Positions 1 to 9,174 of a stretch of DNA of 64,000 nt are shown here, piece after piece. How positions within the stretch are numbered: the stretch's first letter is position 1; each line of letters starts with the position of its first letter. The notes under the pieces are model-generated. The model was not told the origin of the DNA. It saw only the letters and a program-made list of their open reading frames with translations, and did no database searches. A program made the position numbers and the translations under genes. Source of the stretch: Chloroflexota bacterium (GTDB lineage Bacteria > Chloroflexota > Chloroflexia > Chloroflexales > Herpetosiphonaceae); assembly GCA_020161265.1 (NCBI GenBank), contig JAIUOC010000005.1, positions 310,001 to 374,000 of the forward strand, read 5' to 3'.

Positions 1-1273
1 AGTCGATTACCAACGGCAATTCAACGCCCATGGTTAATTTTTTGAGCAACTTTTGCATTTGCTCTTTTTCATCGGGGCGTTCGGTCATTGCAACACACAC
101 ATCGAGTGCGTGCGAGCCACTATCGGCCTGCTCACGAGCAATTTGCAACACACCATCATAATCATCTTTGAGCAACAACTTTTTAACTTTGCGTGAACCG
201 ACCGAGTTGACTCGTTCGCCAATGATAAATGGACCTGGATCTTGATTGAGCTGCAAGGAGCGCATGGCTGATGAAACTTGGGGAACCGTAGGAGCTTGAT
301 TGGGTTTTGGTGGGCAATCGTTGCCGATTGAATCGACCAACGCCCGCAGGTGAGCCGGAGTTGTACCACAACAACCACCAACGACGCGCACGCCCAAATC
401 CTTGACAAACTCAGTCAAGCTTTTGGCAAAGCCTTCTGGCTCTAATGGAAAGACGGTTTCGCCATTGACTTCCATTGGCAAACCAGCGTTTGGTATACAC
501 GAAATTGGCAATTTGGAATTAGCGGCGAGGTAGGTGATGGCGGGCCGCATATGTTCGGGGCCAGTCGAACAATTCAAGCCAATCACATCAACATCGGCCA
601 AAGCTTCGAGTGTAACCATCGTGGCCTGAATATCAGTGCCTAGCAACATCCGCCCTGAGAGATCCAAAAAGACTTGGGCTTGAATCGCAATATCAGGGCG
701 TTTGAGTTCGGCCAAGCCGCGGCGAATACCATCGATTGCCGCTTTGACTTCGAGAATATCGACGCTGGTTTCAACCAAGAGCACATCAACCCCACCTTCC
801 ACTAAGGCGATGGTTTGCTCTTTGAAGGTATCAGAGAGTGCATCCCAGGTAATATTTGAGAGGGTTGGGTCGTCGGATGAAGGTAAAAAGCCGGTTGGCC
901 CCATCGAGCCAGCCACGAAACGTTTGCGACCATCTTTGGCTTGGTAGCGGTCGGCGACACTGCGGGCTAGTTGGGCAGCTTTGAAATTTTGCTCGTAAGT
1001 TTTATCAGCCAAGCCCCATTCATGCAAGCGAATGCGGGTTGATTGGAAGGTATTGGTTTCCAACACATCAACCCCAGCTTCCATAAACGAGCTATGAATT
1101 TGTTCGATGATATCGGGGCGCGTCAAGGCGAGATAATCGCGTGCGCCGAAGTACTGTTCGCCGCCAAAATCCTCAGGCTTGAGATCGTACAAATCCAAGC
1201 TAGTACCCATTGCGCCGTCGTAAATCAGAACACGTTTCGCCAATTCGGCGACGTAAGGTTTTATGCTGGTCAT
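1..1273 (-). CDS. metH: Cobalamin-dependent methionine synthase, N-terminal part
   Basis: The protein transfers a methyl group from methyltetrahydrofolate to homocysteine to make methionine in the cytoplasm. The gene starts at the ATG at 1273 and runs off the left edge, so only about 424 N-terminal residues are visible. The first ~320 residues are a homocysteine-binding barrel, with the start motif YDGAMGTSL and the zinc-ligand motif VVGGCCGTTPAHLRAL. Next comes the start of the pterin-binding domain (FIIGERVNSVGSRKVKKLL, then DVCVAMTERPDE). That second domain argues for MetH rather than the shorter YitJ-type homocysteine methyltransferase/MTHFR fusion. A SAM-I riboswitch and a terminator precede the gene, so it should be switched off when S-adenosylmethionine is plentiful. 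The cobalamin-binding and activation domains lie outside the window. Confidence 0.93.
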   Translation of the reverse strand, partial: MTSIKPYVAELAKRVLIYDGAMGTSLDLYDLKPEDFGGEQYFGARDYLALTRPDIIEQIHSSFMEAGVDVLETNTFQSTRIRLHEWGLADKTYEQNFKAAQLARSVADRYQAKDGRKRFVAGSMGPTGFLPSSDDPTLSNITWDALSDTFKEQTIALVEGGVDVLLVETSVDILEVKAAIDGIRRGLAELKRPDIAIQAQVFLDLSGRMLLGTDIQATMVTLEALADVDVIGLNCSTGPEHMRPAITYLAANSKLPISCIPNAGLPMEVNGETVFPLEPEGFAKSLTEFVKDLGVRVVGGCCGTTPAHLRALVDSIGNDCPPKPNQAPTVPQVSSAMRSLQLNQDPGPFIIGERVNSVGSRKVKKLLLKDDYDGVLQIAREQADSGSHALDVCVAMTERPDEKEQMQKLLKKLTMGVELPLVID

Positions 1274-1325
1274 GACGCATTCCCTTATTGGTATGGCCTG
1301 CGCTGCCAAAGCGCAAAACCAAGGT

Positions 1326-1355
1326 TAAAAAAAACTCCTCGCGCACTGGCGAGGG
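1326..1355 (-). terminator. Intrinsic terminator of the SAM riboswitch
   Basis: Read on the minus strand, a CCTCG...CGAGG stem is followed by a run of seven T. It lies between the riboswitch aptamer and the metH start, where the expression platform of a transcriptional-OFF S-box leader is expected. Confidence 0.75.
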
Positions 1356-1375
1356 CTTCAATCATTGAGTTGCCA

Positions 1376-1475
1376 CTCATCTATCAGCGCGATTGCTGCT
1401 GGAAGAAGCACCTTTCTCGGCGAGACGGTTGCTGGAGTGTCATCGGGCCAGATCCCTCGACTCCTCGTGATGAGG
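1376..1475 (-). promoter_or_regulatory. SAM-I (S-box) riboswitch aptamer
   Basis: The minus strand carries the S-box landmarks in order. A P1 5' strand (CTCATC) is followed by GAGGGATCTGGCCCGATGAC, then CAGCAACC, then AAAGGTGCTTCTTCCAGCA, and a P1 3' strand GATGAG. These match the conserved core of the SAM-I aptamer: the GA-rich kink-turn side, GGCCCGATGA, GCAACC and GGTGC-TTCC-GC. It lies 100-200 nt upstream of metH with a terminator in between, so SAM binding should cause early termination. The match was made by eye; a covariance-model search with the Rfam SAM model would settle it. Confidence 0.92.
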
Positions 1476-1589
1476 TATTCAATTATGGGCAGTATAGCAA
1501 ATCTTAGTTAAAAAGCAAAAAACCACGAATAAAGTAGGGGTGATAGTACGCATGAGGATGTGGTTTGGTGGAGATAGGCGAGTGGTTAA

Positions 1590-1665
1590 TGGTGGGCCAT
1601 GAGGGATTCGAACCCCCAACCAAGCGGGTATGAGCCGCGTGCTCTAACCGTTGAGCTAATGGCCC
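1590..1665 (-). tRNA. tRNA with CAU anticodon (tRNA-Ile2 or elongator tRNA-Met)
   Basis: The minus strand folds as a cloverleaf with acceptor arms GGGCCAT and ATGGCCC, a D arm GCTC...GAGC, an anticodon loop CTCATAC (anticodon CAT) and a T arm with GGTTCGAATCC. CCA is encoded at the 3' end. The short D loop and the CGCTTGGT segment after the anticodon arm resemble tRNA-Ile2, whose C34 is modified to lysidine, more than elongator tRNA-Met. This identity is inferred; TilS identity elements would decide it. It lacks the features expected of an initiator tRNA. Confidence 0.93.
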
Positions 1666-1834
1666 TTCTCACCGGAGTGTATAGTACCACACTTTTTAGA
1701 CAATGGTGCAGTATTTCAAGCACAAATTCAGAGGAACGCAGGGTTTTCGTCCTACGTTCCTCTCGATTGTAATGTGGTGGATTCTAAAGGCTCTAACCAT
1801 TGAACTCTGAACCCCGAATCCTGAACCCTACTCC

Positions 1835-3721
1835 CTAGAGATGTTGGCTGAAAAAGTCGGTGATGCGGTTGTAGCAAGTCACTTTGTTGGCATACTTCAG
1901 CACATCGTGGCCTTCGTCGCTGAATAACAGATAATCGACATTTTTACCCAAGGCTTGCAATTCGTGCACCACTTCGCTCGATTCACGCTCAATCACCCGT
2001 GGATCGTTGGCTCCTTGAGTCACCAACAATGGGCACGCTAAGTTGTGCATATAGGTTTTGGGCGAGCGCTCGACCAAGAAATCATGTTCGGTTACAGGAT
2101 CGCCAACTTGGGTTGCCATGTAACTCTTCCAAGTTTCAGGCACTCGCGCCGAAAAGGTGTGTAAATCGTAGGGGCCAAACATATCGATGCCTGCTCGCCA
2201 AAGCTCAGGGTGACGGCCAAGTAAGGTCAGGGTCATAAAACCGCCATATGAGCGCCCCATAACTCCGGCTCGTTTGGTGTCAATCAACGGGTCATTGACT
2301 AAAACCTTGGTCATGGCATGCACATGATCAAGCCGATCTTGGCCGCCCCAATCGTGGGTAACGTGGTTCATATACTTAAAGCCATAGCCACTGCTGCCAC
2401 GCACATTGGGTACAAATACTGCAAAGCCCTTCAAGGTCAAAAATTGAATCAAGGGCATCGAGAACCAGGCGAAGTCGGGGCGTTCTTGGCCTTGCGGGCC
2501 ACCATGGATGTAATAAACCAAGGGGCGTGGGCCTTCGTAACCCAAAGCTGGAGCTGGGCGATAGAGTCGCGCCGAAATGCGCAAACCGTCGTGTGAGTTG
2601 AATGCAGCATCTTCGCCAGCCGCTAAATGCTCAACTGGAATGCCCAAAACTCGTTCGTTGGTGTGCTGTTGCAGCTCTTGGCTGGGCTTAATTGTGTAGA
2701 TTTGGGTTGGAGCAATCGCAGTCGAGAACGAAAGCGCAAAGCTATCACTCGCTTCATCATAGTCGATCGACTCTAAAACGCCGTTGTCGAGCGGTGCTTG
2801 GCCAACCAAAACCTTGGTGACAAGCATGCGCTTGCCAGCTAAATCAAGCTCAGCTTCGTAGCACCACGAACAGCCATCGATATTGTAGCCAATCAAAAAG
2901 CGCTGCTCAGTTAGGTGCAGCAAACGATCGAACTCGCCTTGACCAGTATGCACCAAGCCCTCGATCGTCACAGAATCCAAACTTTGTGAGCCATCAAGGC
3001 GCAACAAGGCTAAACTGTAACAATCATCAAAGATGCTGGTGCTCACCAAGGCAACCTGATCATTGACCCATTCAGCAAAGCCCATGCCATTTGGCTCGAT
3101 CGTGGTTGTACGTTGCTCCATGGGTGTGCCGAAAACCACCGAACGCTCAGTGCTGCCAAGCTGCTGGCGATAAATCACGCTATCACCAATGCCATAGCCA
3201 TCGACCGTCAAAATTGTTTGTTGATCCGCTGCTGAGGTTGCATAAAATGGGCCATCTGGGCCAGTATAAAGCAGTGTGCTGCTGCCCGTTAGCACATTAA
3301 TTTGATAGCAACTAAGTTCAGGTCGAACACGTGAAGCAACATTCAAATAGCCGATCCCTGTGCTTGGGTCAAGCTTGGAGAGGTTGGTTTGGGCATCAGC
3401 AAATTGGTCGCCAAAAACTGGCTCAGGGAAGCCACCAGTCAAGGGGATGCGCAGCGGTTGGTAGTTTTCATCGCCATCTTTATCGATCATGACCACAATT
3501 TGATTGTATTCGGCCAGCACCACAAACGATTTTCCGCCCATATGATGCGGCGTTTGCAAGGCAATATCGGGCGGCAGCAATGGCTCAGGCACACTGCCAG
3601 TCAGCAACATTCGATACAAACTCAGGCGGCCATTCAAATCACTAATAAAATAAAGATAATCGCCAGCGCGTTGCGGAACAACAAATTGACGAGCGGCAAG
3701 CAAGGCTTCGATGCGTGGCAT
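1835..3721 (-). CDS. S9-family (prolyl oligopeptidase-like) serine peptidase
   Basis: A 628-residue cytoplasmic peptidase without a signal peptide. The N-terminal ~370 residues are beta-propeller-like, as in acylaminoacyl-peptidases. The C-terminal ~250 residues form the alpha/beta-hydrolase domain, with the oxyanion-hole motif YYIHGGPQGQERP, nucleophile motif GRSYGGF (Ser491), Asp573 in GANDPR and His605 in DEGHD. The order Ser-Asp-His and the length fit the S9C/S9A group, which trims short peptides. It is divergent from the MalT-like regulator gene, with a ~135-bp intergenic region. Which peptides it cleaves cannot be told from the sequence. Confidence 0.9.
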   Translation of the reverse strand: MPRIEALLAARQFVVPQRAGDYLYFISDLNGRLSLYRMLLTGSVPEPLLPPDIALQTPHHMGGKSFVVLAEYNQIVVMIDKDGDENYQPLRIPLTGGFPEPVFGDQFADAQTNLSKLDPSTGIGYLNVASRVRPELSCYQINVLTGSSTLLYTGPDGPFYATSAADQQTILTVDGYGIGDSVIYRQQLGSTERSVVFGTPMEQRTTTIEPNGMGFAEWVNDQVALVSTSIFDDCYSLALLRLDGSQSLDSVTIEGLVHTGQGEFDRLLHLTEQRFLIGYNIDGCSWCYEAELDLAGKRMLVTKVLVGQAPLDNGVLESIDYDEASDSFALSFSTAIAPTQIYTIKPSQELQQHTNERVLGIPVEHLAAGEDAAFNSHDGLRISARLYRPAPALGYEGPRPLVYYIHGGPQGQERPDFAWFSMPLIQFLTLKGFAVFVPNVRGSSGYGFKYMNHVTHDWGGQDRLDHVHAMTKVLVNDPLIDTKRAGVMGRSYGGFMTLTLLGRHPELWRAGIDMFGPYDLHTFSARVPETWKSYMATQVGDPVTEHDFLVERSPKTYMHNLACPLLVTQGANDPRVIERESSEVVHELQALGKNVDYLLFSDEGHDVLKYANKVTCYNRITDFFSQHL

Positions 3722-3857
3722 TCTTCCAACTCCTTGGTAACAGCAATTTCATACTATTGTAGAGCGCATTGCGCTGATCAAGCTTCATTCAAAAGGTGTA
3801 GCCACAAGGTGTAGTTGGCTGTGGTAGACTGACAAGTAGGCCTTGAGGGATTGTGTT

Positions 3858-6440
3858 ATGCTCCAACTCATCCAAACTAAATTAGTTGTGCCGCCACCAC
3901 GCGAACGGGTGGTCAAACGTTCGCGCCTCTATCAGCGGCTTGATGCTGGGCGTAACCAACGCCTAACCTTGATCAGTGCTCCAGCTGGCTTTGGCAAAAC
4001 GACCTTAGTGAGTGCTTGGTTGCACACTACCAAACAGCAACATTGTGTTTGGCTCACCCTCAATAACCACGATAACGATCCCTTACGCTTTGCCCAATAT
4101 CTGCAACAAGGCTTTCAGGCTCAACTGCCGCAGTTCAATTGGCAATGGCTGGAGCTACTCGGCCATCAAGTGTTAATCAATGTGGTTACTACTCTGATCA
4201 ACCAACTCCACGAGCAAGTTGATCAATGGGTATTGGTGCTCGATGATTATCAAATGATCGATCATCCAGTCATTCATGAAGCGCTTACCATGTTGATTGA
4301 GCATTGCCCGCCGCAATTGCATATCGTGTTGACGTGTCGTCAACAACCAGCCTTACCTTTGGCCCGCTGGCGAGCACGCAATTGGCTAACCACCGTTGGC
4401 GTAGCCGATTTACGTTTTACCGATTATGAGGGCGGTGAGTTTCTGCGCGATGTCATGCACGTTCGGCTAAATCAGCAGATTGAAAGTCAAGTGCTGCATC
4501 AAAGTGCTGGTTGGATTGCTGGCCTGCAACTGGCCGCCTTAGCCTTATCCGAAGCGCCTAGCCCTGAGCATGGTTTACGGGCGCTCAATTCGGGTCAAGC
4601 GAGCGATATTAGCGTTTATTTGCTCGAAGAAGTTTTTCAGCAACAACCAACATCAATTCAGCAAGCTCTGTTGGCTTTGGCTCCGCTTGATCGCTTTAAT
4701 CGCTCGTTGGCCGATTTTATGCATCAACAACGGGAACTTGGCTCAAGTCAACTTGATCAGATTATCGAACGCCAGCTGTTTATCGGGGCGCTTGACCAGG
4801 AGTGGTGGCAATTACACCCGCTGTTTCGTGATTTTCTGCTGCAACACGCCAATTTGATCGATCCTGAACTACGCAATCGTGTTTTGGCAATCGCCGCCGA
4901 ATGGTGTCGCGACCAACATTATATTCACGATGCAATGCACTATGCCTTGCAAGCCCAAGCGCATCAGTTAGCGGCGGCAATTCTTACGCCGTGGGTTGGC
5001 CAATTTGTGCGCGAAGCGGCCTTTTATACCTTACGGCCATGGCTCGATCAATTGCCAATTAATATCATCTGGAATGAGCCACGTTTGTGCATTGCTCAAA
5101 TGTGGATTTTGATAACCTTGCGCAATGGCGAGGGCATTCAAGGCTATCTCGAACGGATCAGCCAGTTGGTTGGCAGTAACGAACCAAATCCTTTGGCTGC
5201 TGAGGCCTTGGCGTTGGGTGCATTGGCCGCAACCATGACCTCAAAGCTTGAGCAAGCTACCTTATGGGGTGAACAAGCCAAACGCCTGAATACGAGCAAC
5301 GATCCGACGATTCAAGGGGTGATGACCTTTTGTTTAGCAGTGGTAGCCCATTTTCAGGGTGATGCTCAACAGGCCGAAATGTTCTATCAACAAACTGAAA
5401 CTTTAGGCCAAACGATTAATAGTCGCTTTTTATCAACGGTTGGTGCGGTAAATCGCGCTGGTTTATTGCACGATGTCGGCCAATTTAGCCGCGCCGAACA
5501 GATTTGCTTGAGTTTGATCGAACAAGCGCAAGCCTTGCCAGCACCCCGCCCATTTATGGCTGGCATGTATTGGATGTTGTCACGCATTTATCATCAGCGC
5601 CATCAATTGCCCGAAGCCTTGGCGGCGGTCGATCAAAGCCTCAACAACAGCAAAATAATGGATAATCGCCAAATGTGGTGTGTGGCCCAAGCGCAGCGGG
5701 TGGCAATTTTGCAATCGCAGAATGATTATCCCCAAGCAGTACACTGCTTACTCCAGCTTGAGGAATATGCGATTGGCCATGATAATGCCAAAATTCGCCT
5801 GATTATTCAACAAACCCGCTGCTTGCTGGCGATTGAGCAGCACGATTTAGCCCAAGCCAGCCTATGGTTGGCTTTGATCAACGCCGACCCTGAGGATTTA
5901 AATAACCCGATTAATCAATGGTTGGGCGGTTTGCTAGCTTTGCGTCAAGCAGCGCTGGATCAAGCATCCAGCTTATTAAATCAAGCCCTAACTACCGCTG
6001 AACGGATTAATTTTGTACCGCTCTTAGTCAGTATCTACGCCACCTTGGCCATGGTTTTGGCTCGCCAAGGCCAACTGCCTAAGGCGCTTGAGCAACTCCA
6101 ACATGCCTTGACAATTGCCGAGCCAGAGTCAATTATTCAACCGTTGCTCGATTTACAGGCTGGGTTGATTCCATTATTGCAACAATTGCCAAGTAGCCCG
6201 TTAGTTTTGCGCTTGCTGCACCACAATCGACTAGAGACTGTTGATTTGGCGATAACCCCCCGTGAACATGAGATTTTGCGTTACTTGGCGGCTGGCTTGG
6301 GCAATCGCGCGATCGCTGAAGCCTTGGTGATTGCCGAAAGCACCCTTAAACGCCATATTAGCAATTTGTACCTCAAGCTCGATGTACATAACCGTACTGC
6401 CGCAATTGTGAAAGCTCGCGAACAAGGCTTAATCGATTAA
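3858..6440 (+). CDS. MalT-like LuxR-family ATP-dependent transcriptional regulator
   Basis: A large (860-residue) STAND-type regulator. Near the N-terminus is the family opening LIQTKLVVPPPRERVV, then a P-loop SAPAGFGKTTL at about residues 41-51 and a Walker-B-like WVLVLDDY. The middle is a long alpha-helical TPR-like sensor region. The C-terminal ~65 residues are a LuxR helix-turn-helix (LTPRE-type start, NRAIAEALVIAESTLKRHIS, LDVHNRTAAI). ATP and an unknown inducer should promote oligomerisation and DNA binding. I chose the ATG at 3858, not the in-frame TTG at 3843, because MLQLIQTKL is the usual start and TGAGGG lies just upstream. The target genes are unknown. Confidence 0.9.
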   Translation: MLQLIQTKLVVPPPRERVVKRSRLYQRLDAGRNQRLTLISAPAGFGKTTLVSAWLHTTKQQHCVWLTLNNHDNDPLRFAQYLQQGFQAQLPQFNWQWLELLGHQVLINVVTTLINQLHEQVDQWVLVLDDYQMIDHPVIHEALTMLIEHCPPQLHIVLTCRQQPALPLARWRARNWLTTVGVADLRFTDYEGGEFLRDVMHVRLNQQIESQVLHQSAGWIAGLQLAALALSEAPSPEHGLRALNSGQASDISVYLLEEVFQQQPTSIQQALLALAPLDRFNRSLADFMHQQRELGSSQLDQIIERQLFIGALDQEWWQLHPLFRDFLLQHANLIDPELRNRVLAIAAEWCRDQHYIHDAMHYALQAQAHQLAAAILTPWVGQFVREAAFYTLRPWLDQLPINIIWNEPRLCIAQMWILITLRNGEGIQGYLERISQLVGSNEPNPLAAEALALGALAATMTSKLEQATLWGEQAKRLNTSNDPTIQGVMTFCLAVVAHFQGDAQQAEMFYQQTETLGQTINSRFLSTVGAVNRAGLLHDVGQFSRAEQICLSLIEQAQALPAPRPFMAGMYWMLSRIYHQRHQLPEALAAVDQSLNNSKIMDNRQMWCVAQAQRVAILQSQNDYPQAVHCLLQLEEYAIGHDNAKIRLIIQQTRCLLAIEQHDLAQASLWLALINADPEDLNNPINQWLGGLLALRQAALDQASSLLNQALTTAERINFVPLLVSIYATLAMVLARQGQLPKALEQLQHALTIAEPESIIQPLLDLQAGLIPLLQQLPSSPLVLRLLHHNRLETVDLAITPREHEILRYLAAGLGNRAIAEALVIAESTLKRHISNLYLKLDVHNRTAAIVKAREQGLID

Positions 6441-6486
6441 ATTCCATCAAGCTCAGCATTTTGCCCAAACCCTTCAACTTTGGGGC

Positions 6487-6514
6487 TTGACAGGCTGCTG
6501 TTTCGGTTTATACT
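6487..6514 (+). promoter_or_regulatory. Sigma-70-type promoter of the TetR/quinone reductase operon
   Basis: A consensus -35 box TTGACA (6487-6492) and a -10 box TATACT (6509-6514) are separated by 16 bp. They lie 28 bp upstream of the TetR start codon. Confidence 0.8.
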
Positions 6515-6524
6515 TCGATGTATA
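6509..6524 (+). promoter_or_regulatory. Probable TetR-family operator
   Basis: A nearly perfect 16-bp palindrome, TATAC-T-TCGA-T-GTATA, covers the -10 box. The arms TATAC/GTATA and the centre TCGA are symmetric and only one base pair position breaks symmetry. Its place over the promoter of a tetR-type gene fits autorepression of the two-gene operon; this role is inferred. Confidence 0.7.
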
Positions 6525-6541
6525 CAGACCTGTGAGGATAT

Positions 6542-7150
6542 ATGCAAGCATCACCAATCAAAGGCCATGCCCGAAGCCATATTCTGGCAACGGCTGCAAG
6601 CTTATTTTACCGCCAAGGGATTCGAGCTACCGGAATTGACCAAATTATTGCGGAGACTGGAATTACCAAAAAAACCTTCTACTACCATTTTGCCTCGAAG
6701 GATGCCTTGATTTTGGCCTATATTGAGCAGCGCGATGCTGAATGGCGCTCATCGTTGCCAGCCAATGTGGCGGCTCGCGCTAATACTCCAGTTGGCCAAC
6801 TCTTAGCCTTGTTCGATGTATTAGCTGATCGATTTACGGCGGCAGATTTTCGTGGCTGTGCCTTTACCAACACGATTGTCGAAACCGCTGATCGCGAGCA
6901 TCCAGCGCATACAGCGGCGTTGGCGCATAAAGATTTCTATCGCGGCTACATTAATCAACTTTTGGCTGCGGCTGGAATTACTGATCCACAGTTGGCTTAT
7001 GGGTTATTGCTCTTAGTTGATGGCGCGTTGGTAACGGCGTTGCGCGAGGGTACACCCACAGCAGCCTTGATGGCCAAACATGCCGCCCGAATTTTGTTGC
7101 ATGCAGCGGGCTTAAATGTACCGTTGGAAACTGATCCGACGCTTGTTTAA
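6542..7150 (+). CDS. TetR/AcrR-family transcriptional regulator
   Basis: A 202-residue repressor. The N-terminal ~60 residues are the TetR DNA-binding domain (ILATAASLFYRQGIRATGID, then ITKKTFYYHFASKDAL). The rest is the helical ligand-binding and dimerisation domain, of the type that includes a conserved RGCAFTN segment. It follows a strong promoter overlapped by a palindrome, and is followed after 15 bp by a quinone-oxidoreductase gene that it probably controls. The ligand is unknown; the partner enzyme suggests a quinone or an electrophile. Confidence 0.9.
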   Translation: MQASPIKGHARSHILATAASLFYRQGIRATGIDQIIAETGITKKTFYYHFASKDALILAYIEQRDAEWRSSLPANVAARANTPVGQLLALFDVLADRFTAADFRGCAFTNTIVETADREHPAHTAALAHKDFYRGYINQLLAAAGITDPQLAYGLLLLVDGALVTALREGTPTAALMAKHAARILLHAAGLNVPLETDPTLV

Positions 7151-7165
7151 CCAAGGATTTAAACG

Positions 7166-8137
7166 ATGAAAGCAATTCAAATTGATCAATTCGGGGCCGC
7201 CAATGTCTTAACTTACACCGATGTTGCCATGCCTCAACTCCAACCGGGCGAAGTTCTAGTACGCAATCAAGCAGTTGGGGTTAATTTTGTTGATATCTAT
7301 CAACGCAGTGGGCGGATTGCGGGCATTGGCTTGCCCACAATTTTGGGTATGGAAGGAGCGGGAGTTATTGCCGAACTTGGCGCTGGCGTTGAGGGTTGGG
7401 AAGTTGGCATGCCCGTGGCCTATGTCAACATTCGCGGAGCCTACGCCGAATATATCAGCATTCCTGCTGATCGTTTGATTCGCTTGCCTGAGGGTATCGA
7501 GCCAGCCATTGCCACGGCAGTGCTTGAGCAAGGCATCACAGCGCATTATCTTGCCCACGATTCATATCCGATTAAAGCTGGCGATACGGTTTTGGTGCAT
7601 GCTGGCGCTGGTGGCACAGGGCTATTGCTAACCCAAATGGCCAAACAATTGGGTGCGACCGTGATCACGACGGTTTCAACCGAGGCCAAAGCTGGCTTAT
7701 CGTATCAAGCAGGGGCAGATCATGTGGTTATATATGCTGATGGAGCGTTTGCTGAAGCAGTTTTAGCCTATACCCAGCAACGTGGCGTAGCAGCTGTTTA
7801 CGATTCAGTTGGTGCGGCAACCTTTGAACAAAGCCTCAAGGTATTGCAACGTCGTGGAACCTTGGTCCTCTTTGGTGCTTCGAGCGGCCCAGCCCCAGCC
7901 TTTGACCCACAACGCTTAATTCAAGGCTCATACATGCTCACGCGGCCTAGCATTGGCCATTTTATCGTCGATTCAGCTGAGCTAGCCTATCGTAGTAATG
8001 CAGTTTTCAATGGCATTTTGGATGGATCACTCACCTTACATCACTATACTTGCTATAGTTTGTCCGATGCGCAACAAGCTCATCAAGCTTTGGAGCAACG
8101 TCAAACAACAGGTAAATTGCTATTATTGCCAGCTTAA
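7166..8137 (+). CDS. Zinc-independent NAD(P)H:quinone oxidoreductase (MDR family)
   Basis: A 323-residue medium-chain dehydrogenase/reductase of the QOR type. The N-terminal GroES-like domain carries VGVNFVDIYQRSG and LGMEGAGVIAELG. The cofactor domain has the nucleotide-binding motif VHAGAGGTGLLLTQMAKQLGA. The cysteine and histidine zinc ligands of alcohol dehydrogenases are absent. It should reduce quinones or related alkenals using NADPH. The start ATG follows AAGGATTTAAACG, 15 bp after the tetR-type gene, so the two form an operon. Confidence 0.9.
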   Translation: MKAIQIDQFGAANVLTYTDVAMPQLQPGEVLVRNQAVGVNFVDIYQRSGRIAGIGLPTILGMEGAGVIAELGAGVEGWEVGMPVAYVNIRGAYAEYISIPADRLIRLPEGIEPAIATAVLEQGITAHYLAHDSYPIKAGDTVLVHAGAGGTGLLLTQMAKQLGATVITTVSTEAKAGLSYQAGADHVVIYADGAFAEAVLAYTQQRGVAAVYDSVGAATFEQSLKVLQRRGTLVLFGASSGPAPAFDPQRLIQGSYMLTRPSIGHFIVDSAELAYRSNAVFNGILDGSLTLHHYTCYSLSDAQQAHQALEQRQTTGKLLLLPA

Positions 8138-8148
8138 ATAACAAAAAG

Positions 8149-8175
8149 CCCCTCTCCTGCCTAGCGGGAGAGGGG
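8149..8175 (-). terminator. Terminator between convergent genes
   Basis: A 9-bp stem CCCCTCTCC/GGAGAGGGG with a 9-nt loop. Read on the minus strand it is followed by GCTTTTTG, so it best serves the histidine phosphatase gene, and it may also stop transcripts from the quinone reductase operon. Confidence 0.75.
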
Positions 8176-8192
8176 TTGGGGTGAGGGTATTT

Positions 8193-8834
8193 TTAGAGGG
8201 CGGTTTGGTTTTCGCGCACGGTAGCCAATTTGCCAAGGTGGCAAGCTTCGCTCAAGCTCACCAAATAAGGCAAATCTTCGCCATATTCGATCACGCTAAT
8301 CGAGGCATTGGTAATCCACAAGCGATTGATCCGATCCATATTGATTCCAAGTGCATCGGCAACCAAAATTTTGACAACTACATCGTGGGTTGAAAAAATC
8401 ACAGTTTCGTTGGGGCGTTCGCTCAAAACCCGTTCTTTAAAGTCAATCACGCGCTTGAGGATGTTCGAGAAGCTTTCGCCATTAGGCATTTGCGAACGAG
8501 TTGGGAAATATTGCCATTCGCGTAATTCAGCGCCATATTGAGCTTTAACATCGGGGCTATACAACCCTTGCCAATCGCCATGATGAATTTCAAGCAAAGC
8601 TGGATCGTCGATAAATGGTACTTCGGGGTGAAATTCGGCAATTGCGCGAGCAGTGTTGTTGGCTCGTTGCAAGGGGCTAGCGTAAATCACATCAAGCTTT
8701 TCGCGCTTGAGGCGTTGGGCTAAGGCTTGGGCTTGTTGTTGGCCCAGTTCGCTCAAGGGCGCATCTTCTTGGCCTTGATAGCGACCGATTTTATTCCACT
8801 CACTCTCACCGTGGCGCACCAAAATTAACCGCAT
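8193..8834 (-). CDS. Histidine phosphatase family (phosphoglycerate-mutase-like) protein
   Basis: A 213-residue branch-1 histidine phosphatase. The phosphohistidine motif LVRHGESEWN is at residues 5-14, a GRYQGQEDAPLSELG segment follows, and the second catalytic histidine is in IFSTHDVVVK. Family members are broad phosphatases, cofactor-dependent phosphoglycerate mutases or alpha-ribazole phosphatases, and the exact substrate cannot be assigned. The gene is monocistronic, with its own terminator at 8149-8175. Confidence 0.9.
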   Translation of the reverse strand: MRLILVRHGESEWNKIGRYQGQEDAPLSELGQQQAQALAQRLKREKLDVIYASPLQRANNTARAIAEFHPEVPFIDDPALLEIHHGDWQGLYSPDVKAQYGAELREWQYFPTRSQMPNGESFSNILKRVIDFKERVLSERPNETVIFSTHDVVVKILVADALGINMDRINRLWITNASISVIEYGEDLPYLVSLSEACHLGKLATVRENQTAL

Positions 8835-9174
8835 AAAGCCTCCAAATGTAAGGATGAAGGATGAGGGTTGAAGGATGAACGATCCTCACCTAGGCGATTC
8901 AGCATTCAACAAAATCCTTCATGGTTGCAGGGTTGTGCGTCGTTGCAGTGGGTGAGCAGCATTGCTCTACGGCGTTGTATCATACCAGATCTTGCGAAGT
9001 TGGTGGCTAGTGGGTTGAAGCCTGATGTGTTCTTAACCAAAATATTACAATTATGTTATAGTACGATAAATAAGCCCCCGTAGCATCAACCCAGCCCATT
9101 TTTTGTGGTTACACTCGTCAATAACCTGACAGATTCTCTTGCATTGTGGTCTAGCTTGCTAGGAGATTTAAACC
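8835..9174 (+). other. Intergenic region upstream of the ABC operon
   Basis: No gene is visible in these 340 bp. The left end (about 8849-8880) holds loose copies of the dispersed 'ggatgaagg/ggatgagg' repeat. The right end carries an AT-rich segment (about 9040-9075) likely to contain the ABC operon promoter, and AGGAGATTTAAACC just before the ATG at 9175 as ribosome binding site. No known riboswitch was recognised. Confidence 0.5.

Noticed and set aside
1590-1665. Initiator tRNA-fMet
   Set aside because: The anticodon stem lacks the three consecutive G-C pairs in the usual initiator arrangement and the first acceptor pair G-C is matched, unlike bacterial initiators.
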